A stretch of DNA of 64,000 nt from Pseudomonas fluorescens. GTDB taxonomy: Bacteria > Pseudomonadota > Gammaproteobacteria > Pseudomonadales > Pseudomonadaceae. Made by a program: the position numbers and the translations under genes. Shown here piece by piece: positions 6,578-15,145 of the stretch. The notes under the pieces are model-generated. The model was not told where the DNA came from. It did no database searches and saw only the letters and a program-made list of their open reading frames with translations. The DNA is taken from the NCBI RefSeq assembly GCF_902498065.1, contig NZ_CABVIR010000002.1, positions 372,001 to 436,000 of the forward strand, written 5' to 3'. Within the stretch, counting starts at the first letter, position 1. Every line of letters begins with the position of its first letter.

Positions 6578-9500
6578 ATGAGCTATGTTTTTAGTGTTTT
6601 AGAGAAAAAAAGAATTTTCGAAGCTGTCAGTATATGCAGTGGGATGGTATTTGGATCGGAAGAAGAGAGGTATAAGGCAGTAGCGAAAGAAGGTAGTAAT
6701 TGCGTGCCTTTCTATCAAGCTTTATCAGATATTGTTGGTGAGAAGCTTTCAGGGAAAATTATTCTTGATGATACCACTAAGCGCACTTTAAAAAGTGCCA
6801 AGCTCTGGCTTGATGTGGCGATTGATGCGAATGGAGGAAACGGTGCTTACTCTGCATTAATTCGAGCTTATACACTACGGCAAGGACAGTTGAGGCTCAA
6901 AGAAACGTTTAGCTCTGAGTTGATACAAGAAGCATCCAATGGTGTGGCAGTCAATTTTGTAAATGCTCTGATATACGGATCAGTTAAAGAAAATTTGGCA
7001 CCGTGGACAGTGCCTTTAATTAGTCAAATCGCTTCCATCGATGCAAGAGCCGTCGGCGAAATATTGTTCGAAGACGAAAGTGGTACAGAAGATACTGCCT
7101 CAAGCCGTAACGCAGGATGGTCGGGCACAATCGCCTTTAGCCTGTTGGGTGGGGAGTTTCCCTATGAAACGTGGAGGTTAATATCGGCAGGTGATCCCGG
7201 TTCGGAAATAAAAGGCAGTCATGAACAAGCAAAGGTTAATAGAATCGATGATTTCAAGAATATCCTGTTTGCCATAGACTCATACAGTGTGGCGCTTGAG
7301 GCGGTGATCAAAAACTTTGGTGGGAATGTTTTTGAGAGCTTGTTTTCCGTTGTGCCAGAGCAAATAAATGTGGCGCTTAGTAGTGGGAGTGTTAATCCGT
7401 TAATCCAGTATGTGGTTAAAGGTACGCCTATTTCATCAGTGGTTGATCTGATATTAAGATACGGTGTGAATGTCTTCTTTGACATGTTTAGACGAACCTA
7501 CGATGGTGACGCTAATGTTGCGGCTACCACGGATGAAACTTTTGCTGTTAATGTCCATGCATTTTTCTCGGCGCTCCCACCGAGTCAATCCCAAAGCATT
7601 GTTGCAAAGACAATTGGGGAATATGGCAGCGCTTCTGAGTGGGGAGTACTAGCCGCCCAGGATACGTCTATCGGGCAGGCAATACGGAATGCTCTAAAAT
7701 ACCTCAGCGAAATAGTTATAGAAAGAGACGACGGTTTTTCAGGGCGCGGACTTGAACTCTATGACTCAAAAACTGGTGAAGGCGTCATCACCGAGCAATG
7801 GTTGATTGATCGGGCGGAAATGTTAGGCCGATTGATAGCCAGGACCAACGGATCATTTGGTGAAAACACAACTCAGAAGTTCTCCTATTCAGATCTTGCA
7901 TCGGGTAAACAGGTATCAATGGCTACAGGGGTTTCAAATCCTCTGGTCATGTTTGGTGATGATGGAGGACGGTCGTTCGGCGGCGGAGCAAACATCGACC
8001 ATCTTTACGGCGGTGTGGGCAATGACACTATCACCGGTTTCGAAGGACATGACTATATAGAGGGGGGTCATGGCAACGACCTGTTAAAAGGAAATGATGG
8101 GAATGATACGTTGTATGGAATGTTCGGTGACGACGTATTAGTGGGCGGTAAAGGCGGCGATATTCTGATTGGAGGAGTTGGCAACGATCGATATGAGTTT
8201 TTGAATGGCGATGGGGTTGATCAGATTTTAGATTTCAACGTCGATGGTCAGATCCTGATAAATGGCAGCCTCATACCTGTCCCCAGACGTCTTGGTCCTT
8301 TGGACAACACGTGGGTCACCGAAGATGGCGCCATTACTTTAACCCTCATCGAAGAACCCACTGAAAAAACACTCAATATCAAATACGGCCAGAATGACCT
8401 GATTGTCATAAGACACTTCACACCGGGAATGTTTGGCATCCAACTTCCAGGCTACGTAAGCCAGAGCTTTGCGAAGCCCTATCTCACCATCACCGGTGAC
8501 CGAAAAGCTGAAGATGCCGATCCGGATGTTCCCGGTGATCAGCTTTCTTACGATGAGCTGGGCAACGTTGTGGTGATGCCGAAGGTAAAACAGAGCAACC
8601 GGGCAGACGTGCTGCACGGATCGTTTAGCCACGACATGCTCATTGGACTCGGTGGTTCCGATCGGTTGTTCGGTAAAGCCGGAAATGATCGTTTGTTTGG
8701 AGATAAGCGGGTCACTATCGAAAAGGCAATGACTGGCGGAGCCGTTCGCGGACGAGCAAGTCGTGGCGATTGGCTTGATGGGGGGCTTGGCGACGATCTC
8801 CTGGTCGGTAGTTCATCCAGAGACATGCTACTGGGCGGCACCGGAGAAGATACGCTGGTTGGCGGGGCGGGCGACGACAATCTATCGGGTGATGGTATGT
8901 CCGGTGGTTTGTTGGACAGTTGGGACTTCAAACGCGTTGAACTCCCTTTCGGCAAGGACAGTAGCAGTTGGCATCCAGGCCTATCCGATGCCTCCATTAG
9001 CACGGCGGTAGAAGGTGGTAATGACATACTTTATGGCCAGGGTGGTCACGATTTTATGACCGCCGGCGGGGGGGACGATTTACTCGATGGTGGTCCCGGG
9101 AATGATGTCATGAGCGGTGATCAAGGAAGTGACACCCTTCTCGGTGGCAGTGATGACGACCTCCTGCTGGGAGACAACCACGATTCCGCTGGCGGGCTCG
9201 AAAGCAGGAGCCATGGAAACGATTTGCTGGACGGTGGTGATGGCAATGACAAGCTTCACGGTAATGGTGGTAGCGACGTGTTGTACGGCGGTGTCGGTAA
9301 CGATTATCTAACGGGCGATGACTCTGAGTTGCAGGGTATAGAGGGTGATGCAGCCCATTATTTCGGGAGTGACTTTCTGGATGGTGGTGCAGGCAACGAC
9401 ACCCTCCAGGGGGGCGGTGCTGATGATTCACTTTATGGCGGTGCAGGTAACGACAATCTCTCTGGTGATTACCTCTCCCACCCAGTTCACTACCACGGTA

Positions 9501-12067
9501 ATGATTTCCTTGATGGCGGCATCGGTGATGACACGCTTATAGGCATGGGTGGCTCCGATACGCTGATAGGGGGAGAAGGACATGACGCCTTGGACGGAGA
9601 TGAGCACAGCCTGCAAGAGGGGGGAACCAATGATGACTACATTCAAGGAAATGCAGGAAACGACACACTCTGGGGCGGCTTGGGCGCCGATACACTTTAT
9701 GGCGGCGCTGATGACGATTTCTTGTTGGGTGATTATGAGCTAAGGCCCGAAACGGAACATGGTGCAGACTATCTTGATGGCGGTTCAGGAAACGACACGC
9801 TGATTGGTGGCGGCGGAAACGACACTTTGTATGGCGGCGCAGGTGCGGATTACCTTCGCGGTGGTTCTGGCGATAACGTTTTTTATGGAGGTGCCGGCAG
9901 CGACTATCTGGAGGGACTAGACGGCAATGACATCTTTCATTTCGGTATTGGTGATGGACTCGATGTTATTGCCGATACCGGTGGAAACAACGTCATAAAA
10001 TTCGGACCTGGATTTACCTCAGATAATTTAAAAGCTGACATCATTGTTGTGGATGTCGGTCCGGTATTGCGGCTATTTAATGGGTTGGGGGACGCCATTC
10101 TGATTCGGGACTACAATAAATGGGAAACCTCCATATTTCGTTTTGAAGATGGTGCCGTTTTAAGTTTCAAGGATGTAATGAGGGAAGTGCAAGGTCCGCG
10201 AGAAGTAGAGCCCACGGTTGCCAATGATGCTACTGGCGATAACGCTATCCTTGAAATCGCTGATGATAAGTCGTGGAGTGAAGAGTTTCTGAGTAACCTG
10301 AAAAAGCGTCGTTCGGCATATATACTTGCATCGGGGTTTGTACTGAATGCTCAAGGAGCCTGGAGCAAGAGCTTTATTACTGACAGTGAAAACAGTTATC
10401 AAGAAAAAACACACTTAGTTGTTGAGAGCTTTCAGCCAGGTTCATTGTCAGATACCCCCGCACGGATGAGTCTCGTTTTCGGTAGAGCAGTGCTCAGCGA
10501 AAGAAATTCAAGCACATCGTCCCATACTGAGTCCCGACCCGCAGTGGTAGGCAGGCTGGAATACAAACCAAAACAAGAGCCGCATTACTATCCGTCCGGT
10601 GCAAGCTATAGTGGCTTTTCTCTGAGTGCTGGTGAAGTTATCGTTGAGCATAAAAGCGCGACAGGTGTTATTCAAGGTTGGTATGTTTATCCTCCTGGAA
10701 GTTTTGATGGAAATGAAGTGAGTTACAAAAAGTTCAGCTCGGAGGTCACGACTGAAACTGTCAAGCATAAAATTGTTCAGGGTGACAATGAAGGCGGGAG
10801 GGTTAATCTGGAAGCCGGTAATATTTTCCATGGAGGAATGGGCGACGACTTGGTGGTTACCTACGAGGCGCCCAATATCTATTACGGTGAAAATGAGGGT
10901 AGAGTTTCCGGTGCGTTTCTTTCAGGCGGGGAAGGAAATGATACATTGCTCGGGTCAGAGGGCCAGGATTATTTAATGGGTGGCTCAGGGCATGATTGGC
11001 TTTACGGTGGGAACGGTCCAGACACTTATATAATTGGTGCGCATGCTGGGGGGGAAACCATTGTTGCGGACATGTTAAGCCCCGTTTATCTTCGCCCAGA
11101 GGTTGGGGCCGCAGGGTGGAATTCCGAGTTTGGGTTGATCGATACAGATACCGTTAGACTGCCGGATGGAGTAACTCTTGAACAGTTGAAGTTAAGCTGG
11201 GGAGCAGTGTTGGTTGAAGCGGTCAATATAGAGTTGGCACCCAACCCGAAGCGCGGCACCTATCGCAATCCGCCGCTTGGTCAGATGCTGTACTCCACGC
11301 TTGATATTTCCTGGGATAAAGCGCAGCAGGTTCGTATTGTATTACCTAATGCAAGTGATCTTGCTGGTTCAGGTATAGAAGTTGTGAAGTTTGCAGATGG
11401 ATCACACATTAGCTTGGATAACCTGATAGTTAACAGTCAATTGGGTCCTGCTCCCGATACTTATAAGCATGGTGTCTTGGTCGAAAATGCGGTTGAGGCT
11501 GTCTCTTTTCGGGATGGTAAAAAGCTCCCTCTTGTAGGTGGTCAAGGTAATGACACTTTGAGTGGTGCTGGTGAGATACGAGGCATGCAGGGGGATGACC
11601 TGATTTCGGGCGGTGCGGGAGACGATGTACTGTGGGGCGGGCCCGGTAATGACACGTTGGCTGGCGGTGAGGGTAATGACATTTACAAATATGACGGGCA
11701 GGGACGCGATTTGATCGTAAATACATCTGGTGGTGTGGATGGAATCGACTTTACGGATTTTGGTGCGTCCCTAAATCAGCTGAATTTTCATCGGGAAAAG
11801 GATGATCTCGTCATAGTTGTGAATTATGGGATGTCTCCAAAGATTCGAGTTTACGATCATTTTCTTGGTGGCGATCTGGCTATAAATTTTGTACGAACGC
11901 TAGGGGAGGATAGAACCGCTAAAGATCATGCTGCGAGCAAATTAATCGAACTTCTACACCCGCTACCCCCGATGAGAGATATGGACCATTTAATGTCTCT
12001 TGATGAAGAAAAGGCGTCGGAAGCAATGAAGGAAATAGTTGAATTCTACGGGCTCAACTTAAGTTAG
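6578..12067 (+). CDS. Giant RTX (hemolysin-type calcium-binding) protein
   Basis: An 1829-aa protein. Residues 1-470 are largely alpha-helical by composition with no recognisable enzymatic motif. RTX nonapeptide blocks (GGxGxDxLx) then occur at about 475-540, 675-775, 813-1118, 1413-1488 and 1651-1705, interleaved with domains resembling the hemolysin-type calcium-binding-related domain (for example 1138-1200, with FRFEDGAVLSF). Residues 1210-1410 are a further non-repeat segment. Known RTX proteins leave the cell by type I secretion without a cleaved signal and fold on calcium outside; there is no N-terminal signal peptide here, consistent with that. No ABC exporter, membrane-fusion protein or TolC-like gene is next to it, so export would use a transporter elsewhere. 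Toxin, adhesin and surface-layer roles are all possible. AGGGAAG precedes the ATG. Confidence 0.85.
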   Translation: MSYVFSVLEKKRIFEAVSICSGMVFGSEEERYKAVAKEGSNCVPFYQALSDIVGEKLSGKIILDDTTKRTLKSAKLWLDVAIDANGGNGAYSALIRAYTLRQGQLRLKETFSSELIQEASNGVAVNFVNALIYGSVKENLAPWTVPLISQIASIDARAVGEILFEDESGTEDTASSRNAGWSGTIAFSLLGGEFPYETWRLISAGDPGSEIKGSHEQAKVNRIDDFKNILFAIDSYSVALEAVIKNFGGNVFESLFSVVPEQINVALSSGSVNPLIQYVVKGTPISSVVDLILRYGVNVFFDMFRRTYDGDANVAATTDETFAVNVHAFFSALPPSQSQSIVAKTIGEYGSASEWGVLAAQDTSIGQAIRNALKYLSEIVIERDDGFSGRGLELYDSKTGEGVITEQWLIDRAEMLGRLIARTNGSFGENTTQKFSYSDLASGKQVSMATGVSNPLVMFGDDGGRSFGGGANIDHLYGGVGNDTITGFEGHDYIEGGHGNDLLKGNDGNDTLYGMFGDDVLVGGKGGDILIGGVGNDRYEFLNGDGVDQILDFNVDGQILINGSLIPVPRRLGPLDNTWVTEDGAITLTLIEEPTEKTLNIKYGQNDLIVIRHFTPGMFGIQLPGYVSQSFAKPYLTITGDRKAEDADPDVPGDQLSYDELGNVVVMPKVKQSNRADVLHGSFSHDMLIGLGGSDRLFGKAGNDRLFGDKRVTIEKAMTGGAVRGRASRGDWLDGGLGDDLLVGSSSRDMLLGGTGEDTLVGGAGDDNLSGDGMSGGLLDSWDFKRVELPFGKDSSSWHPGLSDASISTAVEGGNDILYGQGGHDFMTAGGGDDLLDGGPGNDVMSGDQGSDTLLGGSDDDLLLGDNHDSAGGLESRSHGNDLLDGGDGNDKLHGNGGSDVLYGGVGNDYLTGDDSELQGIEGDAAHYFGSDFLDGGAGNDTLQGGGADDSLYGGAGNDNLSGDYLSHPVHYHGNDFLDGGIGDDTLIGMGGSDTLIGGEGHDALDGDEHSLQEGGTNDDYIQGNAGNDTLWGGLGADTLYGGADDDFLLGDYELRPETEHGADYLDGGSGNDTLIGGGGNDTLYGGAGADYLRGGSGDNVFYGGAGSDYLEGLDGNDIFHFGIGDGLDVIADTGGNNVIKFGPGFTSDNLKADIIVVDVGPVLRLFNGLGDAILIRDYNKWETSIFRFEDGAVLSFKDVMREVQGPREVEPTVANDATGDNAILEIADDKSWSEEFLSNLKKRRSAYILASGFVLNAQGAWSKSFITDSENSYQEKTHLVVESFQPGSLSDTPARMSLVFGRAVLSERNSSTSSHTESRPAVVGRLEYKPKQEPHYYPSGASYSGFSLSAGEVIVEHKSATGVIQGWYVYPPGSFDGNEVSYKKFSSEVTTETVKHKIVQGDNEGGRVNLEAGNIFHGGMGDDLVVTYEAPNIYYGENEGRVSGAFLSGGEGNDTLLGSEGQDYLMGGSGHDWLYGGNGPDTYIIGAHAGGETIVADMLSPVYLRPEVGAAGWNSEFGLIDTDTVRLPDGVTLEQLKLSWGAVLVEAVNIELAPNPKRGTYRNPPLGQMLYSTLDISWDKAQQVRIVLPNASDLAGSGIEVVKFADGSHISLDNLIVNSQLGPAPDTYKHGVLVENAVEAVSFRDGKKLPLVGGQGNDTLSGAGEIRGMQGDDLISGGAGDDVLWGGPGNDTLAGGEGNDIYKYDGQGRDLIVNTSGGVDGIDFTDFGASLNQLNFHREKDDLVIVVNYGMSPKIRVYDHFLGGDLAINFVRTLGEDRTAKDHAASKLIELLHPLPPMRDMDHLMSLDEEKASEAMKEIVEFYGLNLS
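7995..9935 (+). repeat. Main tracts of RTX nonapeptide-coding repeats
   Basis: Imperfect 27-bp units encoding GGxGNDxLx-type nonapeptides recur in three tracts, with the densest array at about 9015-9935. Units are degenerate at DNA level, so the periodicity is at protein level. Further short tracts lie at about 10815-11040 and 11530-11690. Each pair of nonapeptides is expected to bind calcium in a parallel beta-roll. Confidence 0.85.
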
Positions 12068-12073
12068 CATGGC

Positions 12074-12113
12074 TTGCCCGCGACAGCGTTTATGAGCTTG
12101 CCATCGCGGGCAA
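12074..12113. repeat. REP-type inverted repeat
   Basis: TTGCCCGCGA (12074-12083) and TCGCGGGCAA (12104-12113) are perfect 10-bp inverted arms, matching the core of another REP element in this window at 32160-32226. It lies between convergent genes and marks the right limit of the AT-rich island; it may also stop transcription. Confidence 0.7.
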
Positions 12114-12132
12114 TACCCGGCTTTCAGTATCT

Positions 12133-13236
12133 CTACAAATCCGCCAACGGATGCCGCCCCTCCCAAACCTTATGAAAATGCGCTTCCACCACCGCATCCG
12201 GCACATTATTGATGTCTGGCCAATGCCAGTGCGGTTTCTGATCCTTGTCGATCAACCGCGCCCGCACGCCTTCGCTGAATTCCGGATGACGGCAGCAGTT
12301 GAGGCTCAAGGTGTATTCCATCTGAAAAACCTGAGCCAGCGACATATGCCGGGCGCGCATGATCTGCTCCCACACCAGATGAGCGGTCAGCGGCGAACCT
12401 TCACTCATCGTCCGCGCAGCACGGCTCAGTAGCAGGTCAGTGCTATCACGCTGTTGGCTGATGGCCTTCCACGCGCATTGCACGTCACTGACGTCCAGCA
12501 GTTCATCGATCTGCTGACGACGCGGCAGCCACTGGGCTTCGGGCATCTGCGCGAGTGCTTCCTGCTGCAGGGCCTTGAGCAGACTGTTGAGCTGCATGGC
12601 CGTCTGTTCCTGCCAGTTCAATTGCAGCAGGCCTTCGATCAGCGCTTCCTGTTGTTCATCGAGCAGGAAACGGTCGGCGAGGTCCAGATCGATCGCATCC
12701 CGACCATTCATGTGCGCACCGGTCAGGCCAAGGAACAAACCGAGTTTCCCGGGCAACCGCGACAGAAACCAACTGGAGCCAACATCCGGATACAAACCAA
12801 TGCTGATTTCCGGCATCGCCAGCCGACTGCTCGGCGTGACGATGCGGATGCTCGCGCCCTGCAGCAGGCCCATGCCGCCACCGAGTACGTAGCCATGGCC
12901 CCAGCAGATCAACGGTTTCGGGTAGGTGTGCAGGCTGAAGTCCAGTCGGTATTCCGCCGCGAAGAAGTGCGCGGCCAGCGGCGGTACTTCACCGGGATGC
13001 GCGCGACAGGCTTCCACCAGGCTGCGGACTTCGCCGCCGGCGCAAAAGGCCTTGGCACCTTTGCCGCGTAATAATACGCAGACGATTTGCGGCTCCTTGG
13101 CCCAGGCGTCCAATTGATCGCGCAAGGCGTTGATCATCGGCAAGGACAGGGCGTTCAGGGACTTTTCGGCATCCAGGCTGGCAACGCCGATGCGGGCGCC
13201 GTCGGTGCCGGTGAGTTCTTCGAAGTGCAGATTCAT
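12133..13236 (-). CDS. Enoyl-CoA hydratase/isomerase family protein, 3-hydroxyisobutyryl-CoA hydrolase-like
   Basis: A 367-aa crotonase-fold enzyme. The oxyanion-hole segments FCAGGEVRS (near residue 65) and GHGYVLGGGMGLL (near 113) and the acidic catalytic region MPEISIGLYPDVGSSWFLSRLPG (near 140) match the HIBYL-CoA hydrolase (HIBCH) subfamily, which is longer than ordinary enoyl-CoA hydratases (about 260 aa). HIBCH hydrolyses 3-hydroxyisobutyryl-CoA in valine breakdown; the same subfamily in bacteria includes enzymes of uncertain substrate. No other branched-chain catabolic gene is adjacent, so it is monocistronic here and its physiological substrate is inferred only from family. Confidence 0.85.
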   Translation of the reverse strand: MNLHFEELTGTDGARIGVASLDAEKSLNALSLPMINALRDQLDAWAKEPQIVCVLLRGKGAKAFCAGGEVRSLVEACRAHPGEVPPLAAHFFAAEYRLDFSLHTYPKPLICWGHGYVLGGGMGLLQGASIRIVTPSSRLAMPEISIGLYPDVGSSWFLSRLPGKLGLFLGLTGAHMNGRDAIDLDLADRFLLDEQQEALIEGLLQLNWQEQTAMQLNSLLKALQQEALAQMPEAQWLPRRQQIDELLDVSDVQCAWKAISQQRDSTDLLLSRAARTMSEGSPLTAHLVWEQIMRARHMSLAQVFQMEYTLSLNCCRHPEFSEGVRARLIDKDQKPHWHWPDINNVPDAVVEAHFHKVWEGRHPLADL

Positions 13237-13368
13237 CGTGACCTCGATCGGGAATTTGAGCGTTCAGTATGATCGCAATGCAGGAAAGTGCCGGTTCCGT
13301 GTCTGATCAATTGACAAGCGTGCCGGGCTTTCCTAGGGTTCGCCCCATTGTTTTTGCCGGATGTAACC

Positions 13369-14061
13369 ATGACTGCTGACGACCGTATCAAACTCGAACC
13401 GGGCTGGAAGGAGGCACTGCGTGCTGAGTTCGACCAGCCCTACATGGCAGAGTTGCGCCATTTCCTGCAACAGGAGCGTGCCGCGGGAAAGGAAATCTAT
13501 CCTCCTGGACCGATGATTTTCAACGCGCTGAATTCGACGCCGCTGGACAAGGTCAAGGTCGTCATCCTCGGTCAGGACCCGTATCACGGCCCAGGACAGG
13601 CCCATGGCTTGTGCTTCTCGGTGCAGCCGGGCGTACCGGCGCCGCCGTCGCTGGTGAACATCTATAAAGAGTTGAAACGCGACCTGAACATCGACATTCC
13701 CAATCACGGTTACCTGCAGAGCTGGGCTGACCAGGGCGTGTTGATGCTCAATACCACCATGACCGTTGAGCGCGCCAATGCCAATGCGCACAAGGACAAG
13801 GGCTGGCAGTTTTTCACGGATCGGATCATTGAAGTGGTCAGCCAGCAGCAACCGCATCTGGTGTTCATGCTGTGGGGCGCCCATGCCCAGAGCAAGCAGA
13901 AGCTGATCGACGCGACCAAGCATCTGGTGCTGACGTCGGTGCATCCGTCACCGCTGTCCGCTTATCGCGGTTTTCTTGGGTGCGGGCACTTCAGTCGGAC
14001 CAACAAGTTTTTGGAGCAGAATGGCGAGACGCCGATCGAGTGGCGGTTGCCGCCGGTTTGA
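13369..14061 (+). CDS. ung: Uracil-DNA glycosylase, family 1
   Basis: A 230-aa DNA repair enzyme that excises uracil from DNA to start base-excision repair. The water-activating motif [14 protein letters not shown] (catalytic Asp near residue 70) and the DNA-intercalation motif [17 protein letters not shown] near residue 193 are intact, as is the uracil-binding [14 protein letters not shown] segment. ATG 13369 gives the expected family N-terminus; the in-frame TTG at 13348 would add seven residues without a better ribosome-binding site. Length matches the family. Confidence 0.97.
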   Translation: MTADDRIKLEPGWKEALRAEFDQPYMAELRHFLQQERAAGKEIYPPGPMIFNALNSTPLDKVKVVILGQDPYHGPGQAHGLCFSVQPGVPAPPSLVNIYKELKRDLNIDIPNHGYLQSWADQGVLMLNTTMTVERANANAHKDKGWQFFTDRIIEVVSQQQPHLVFMLWGAHAQSKQKLIDATKHLVLTSVHPSPLSAYRGFLGCGHFSRTNKFLEQNGETPIEWRLPPV

Positions 14062-14067
14062 TGGGCT

Positions 14068-14102
14068 GACCGAGGCGTTCCGACGATGAGGGCGCCTCGG
14101 TC
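14068..14102. terminator. Possible bidirectional terminator between ung and the AbrB gene
   Basis: GACCGAGGCG (14068-14077) and CGCCTCGGTC (14093-14102) form a perfect 10-bp stem with a 15-nt loop between two convergent genes. There is no clear T-tract on either side, so termination is only likely. One arm touches the stop codon of the minus-strand gene. Confidence 0.4.
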
Positions 14103-15145
14103 TATCTGACGGAGTCCGGGTTGCGATTCCAATACTTGAACAACGGCTCGGCCAAAAACAATACAAACAACAACCGCATCACTTGCATCGCTGTCACCAG
14201 CGGCACCGACAATTGCAGGGTTTCCGCCGTCAGGCTCATCTCTGCAATCCCGCCGGGCATCATGCCCAGGGTCAGTGAACGCAAATCCAGATGTGTCAGC
14301 GCACTCAACCCGAGCGCTGCCGCCGTGGCGATCAACATCGTCAGTACCGTTCCGATCAAGGTCCGCCCCATAAACGAAGGCGCCCGCCGGAAAAACTGCC
14401 GGTTGAAGTGACAGCCCAGGCCGCTGCCAATCAGCCATTGGCCAATCTGGCTGCCGCCATGGGGCAAGCCGATATGCAAATCCCAACCAATACTCACCGC
14501 CGCGCTCACGAGCAGCGGTCCGAACAGCCACGGATTGGGTTGACGAAGACGTTCCCAAAGCCAGGCCGCCAACGCGCCTGCCGGGAATAGAAGGGCCAGC
14601 CACCACCAGTTGACGGCCGTCGGATGAACGATGGGCGCACCGTCGCCCAGCAAATACTTGAACGCCGCCGGCACACACAACACCACTACCAGCACCCGCA
14701 AACTTTGCCCGGCCGCTACGCGACTGAGCACCGCGCCATTGCGCGCGCCGAGGTTGACCATCTCCCCGGAGCCGCCGGGCATGCTGGAGAAGAACGCGGT
14801 GGCACGATCCTCACCGGTGCGCCGCATCAACCAGACCCCGACGATGGCCGAGAGGCTGGTGACCAACGCACCGAAAAAAATCAGTCCGAAGTGGCTCAGC
14901 ACCTGCTCCATCACCATCGGGGTGAAGTGCAGGCCGATGCCGATACCGACAACCCATTGGCCGCACTTGCGGCCACCGGGGATTTCCGCCAATTGCCACG
15001 GTGTCAGACAGCGCACCAGGATGATCGCCAGCAACGAGCCGACCATCCATGGCAGCGGCCAGCCGACAAGGCTGGCCAGGTAACCGCCCAGCGCGCCGAC
15101 CAGCGGCGTACCCCACCAGGCTTTGAAAGGTGTTCGATCAGACAT
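14102..15145 (-). CDS. AbrB family membrane protein (DUF/PF05145)
   Basis: A 347-aa integral membrane protein with about ten hydrophobic segments in two similar halves, as in the AbrB/YddG-like putative ammonia monooxygenase family (PF05145). The repeated signature is visible as LPWMVGSLLAIILV near the N-terminus and GPLLVSAAVSIG in the second half. ATG 15145 is preferred; the upstream TTG is weak. The start overlaps the end of tctA by 8 bp, so it is translationally coupled to the tricarboxylate transporter genes and may assist transport or efflux linked to it. The molecular function of the family is not established. Confidence 0.75.
   Translation of the reverse strand: MSDRTPFKAWWGTPLVGALGGYLASLVGWPLPWMVGSLLAIILVRCLTPWQLAEIPGGRKCGQWVVGIGIGLHFTPMVMEQVLSHFGLIFFGALVTSLSAIVGVWLMRRTGEDRATAFFSSMPGGSGEMVNLGARNGAVLSRVAAGQSLRVLVVVLCVPAAFKYLLGDGAPIVHPTAVNWWWLALLFPAGALAAWLWERLRQPNPWLFGPLLVSAAVSIGWDLHIGLPHGGSQIGQWLIGSGLGCHFNRQFFRRAPSFMGRTLIGTVLTMLIATAAALGLSALTHLDLRSLTLGMMPGGIAEMSLTAETLQLSVPLVTAMQVMRLLFVLFLAEPLFKYWNRNPDSVR

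Noticed and set aside
7995..9935. Periodic repeats in the RTX gene as a CRISPR-like array
   Set aside because: The repeats are in frame, encode GGxGxDxLx and lack identical repeats with unique spacers.
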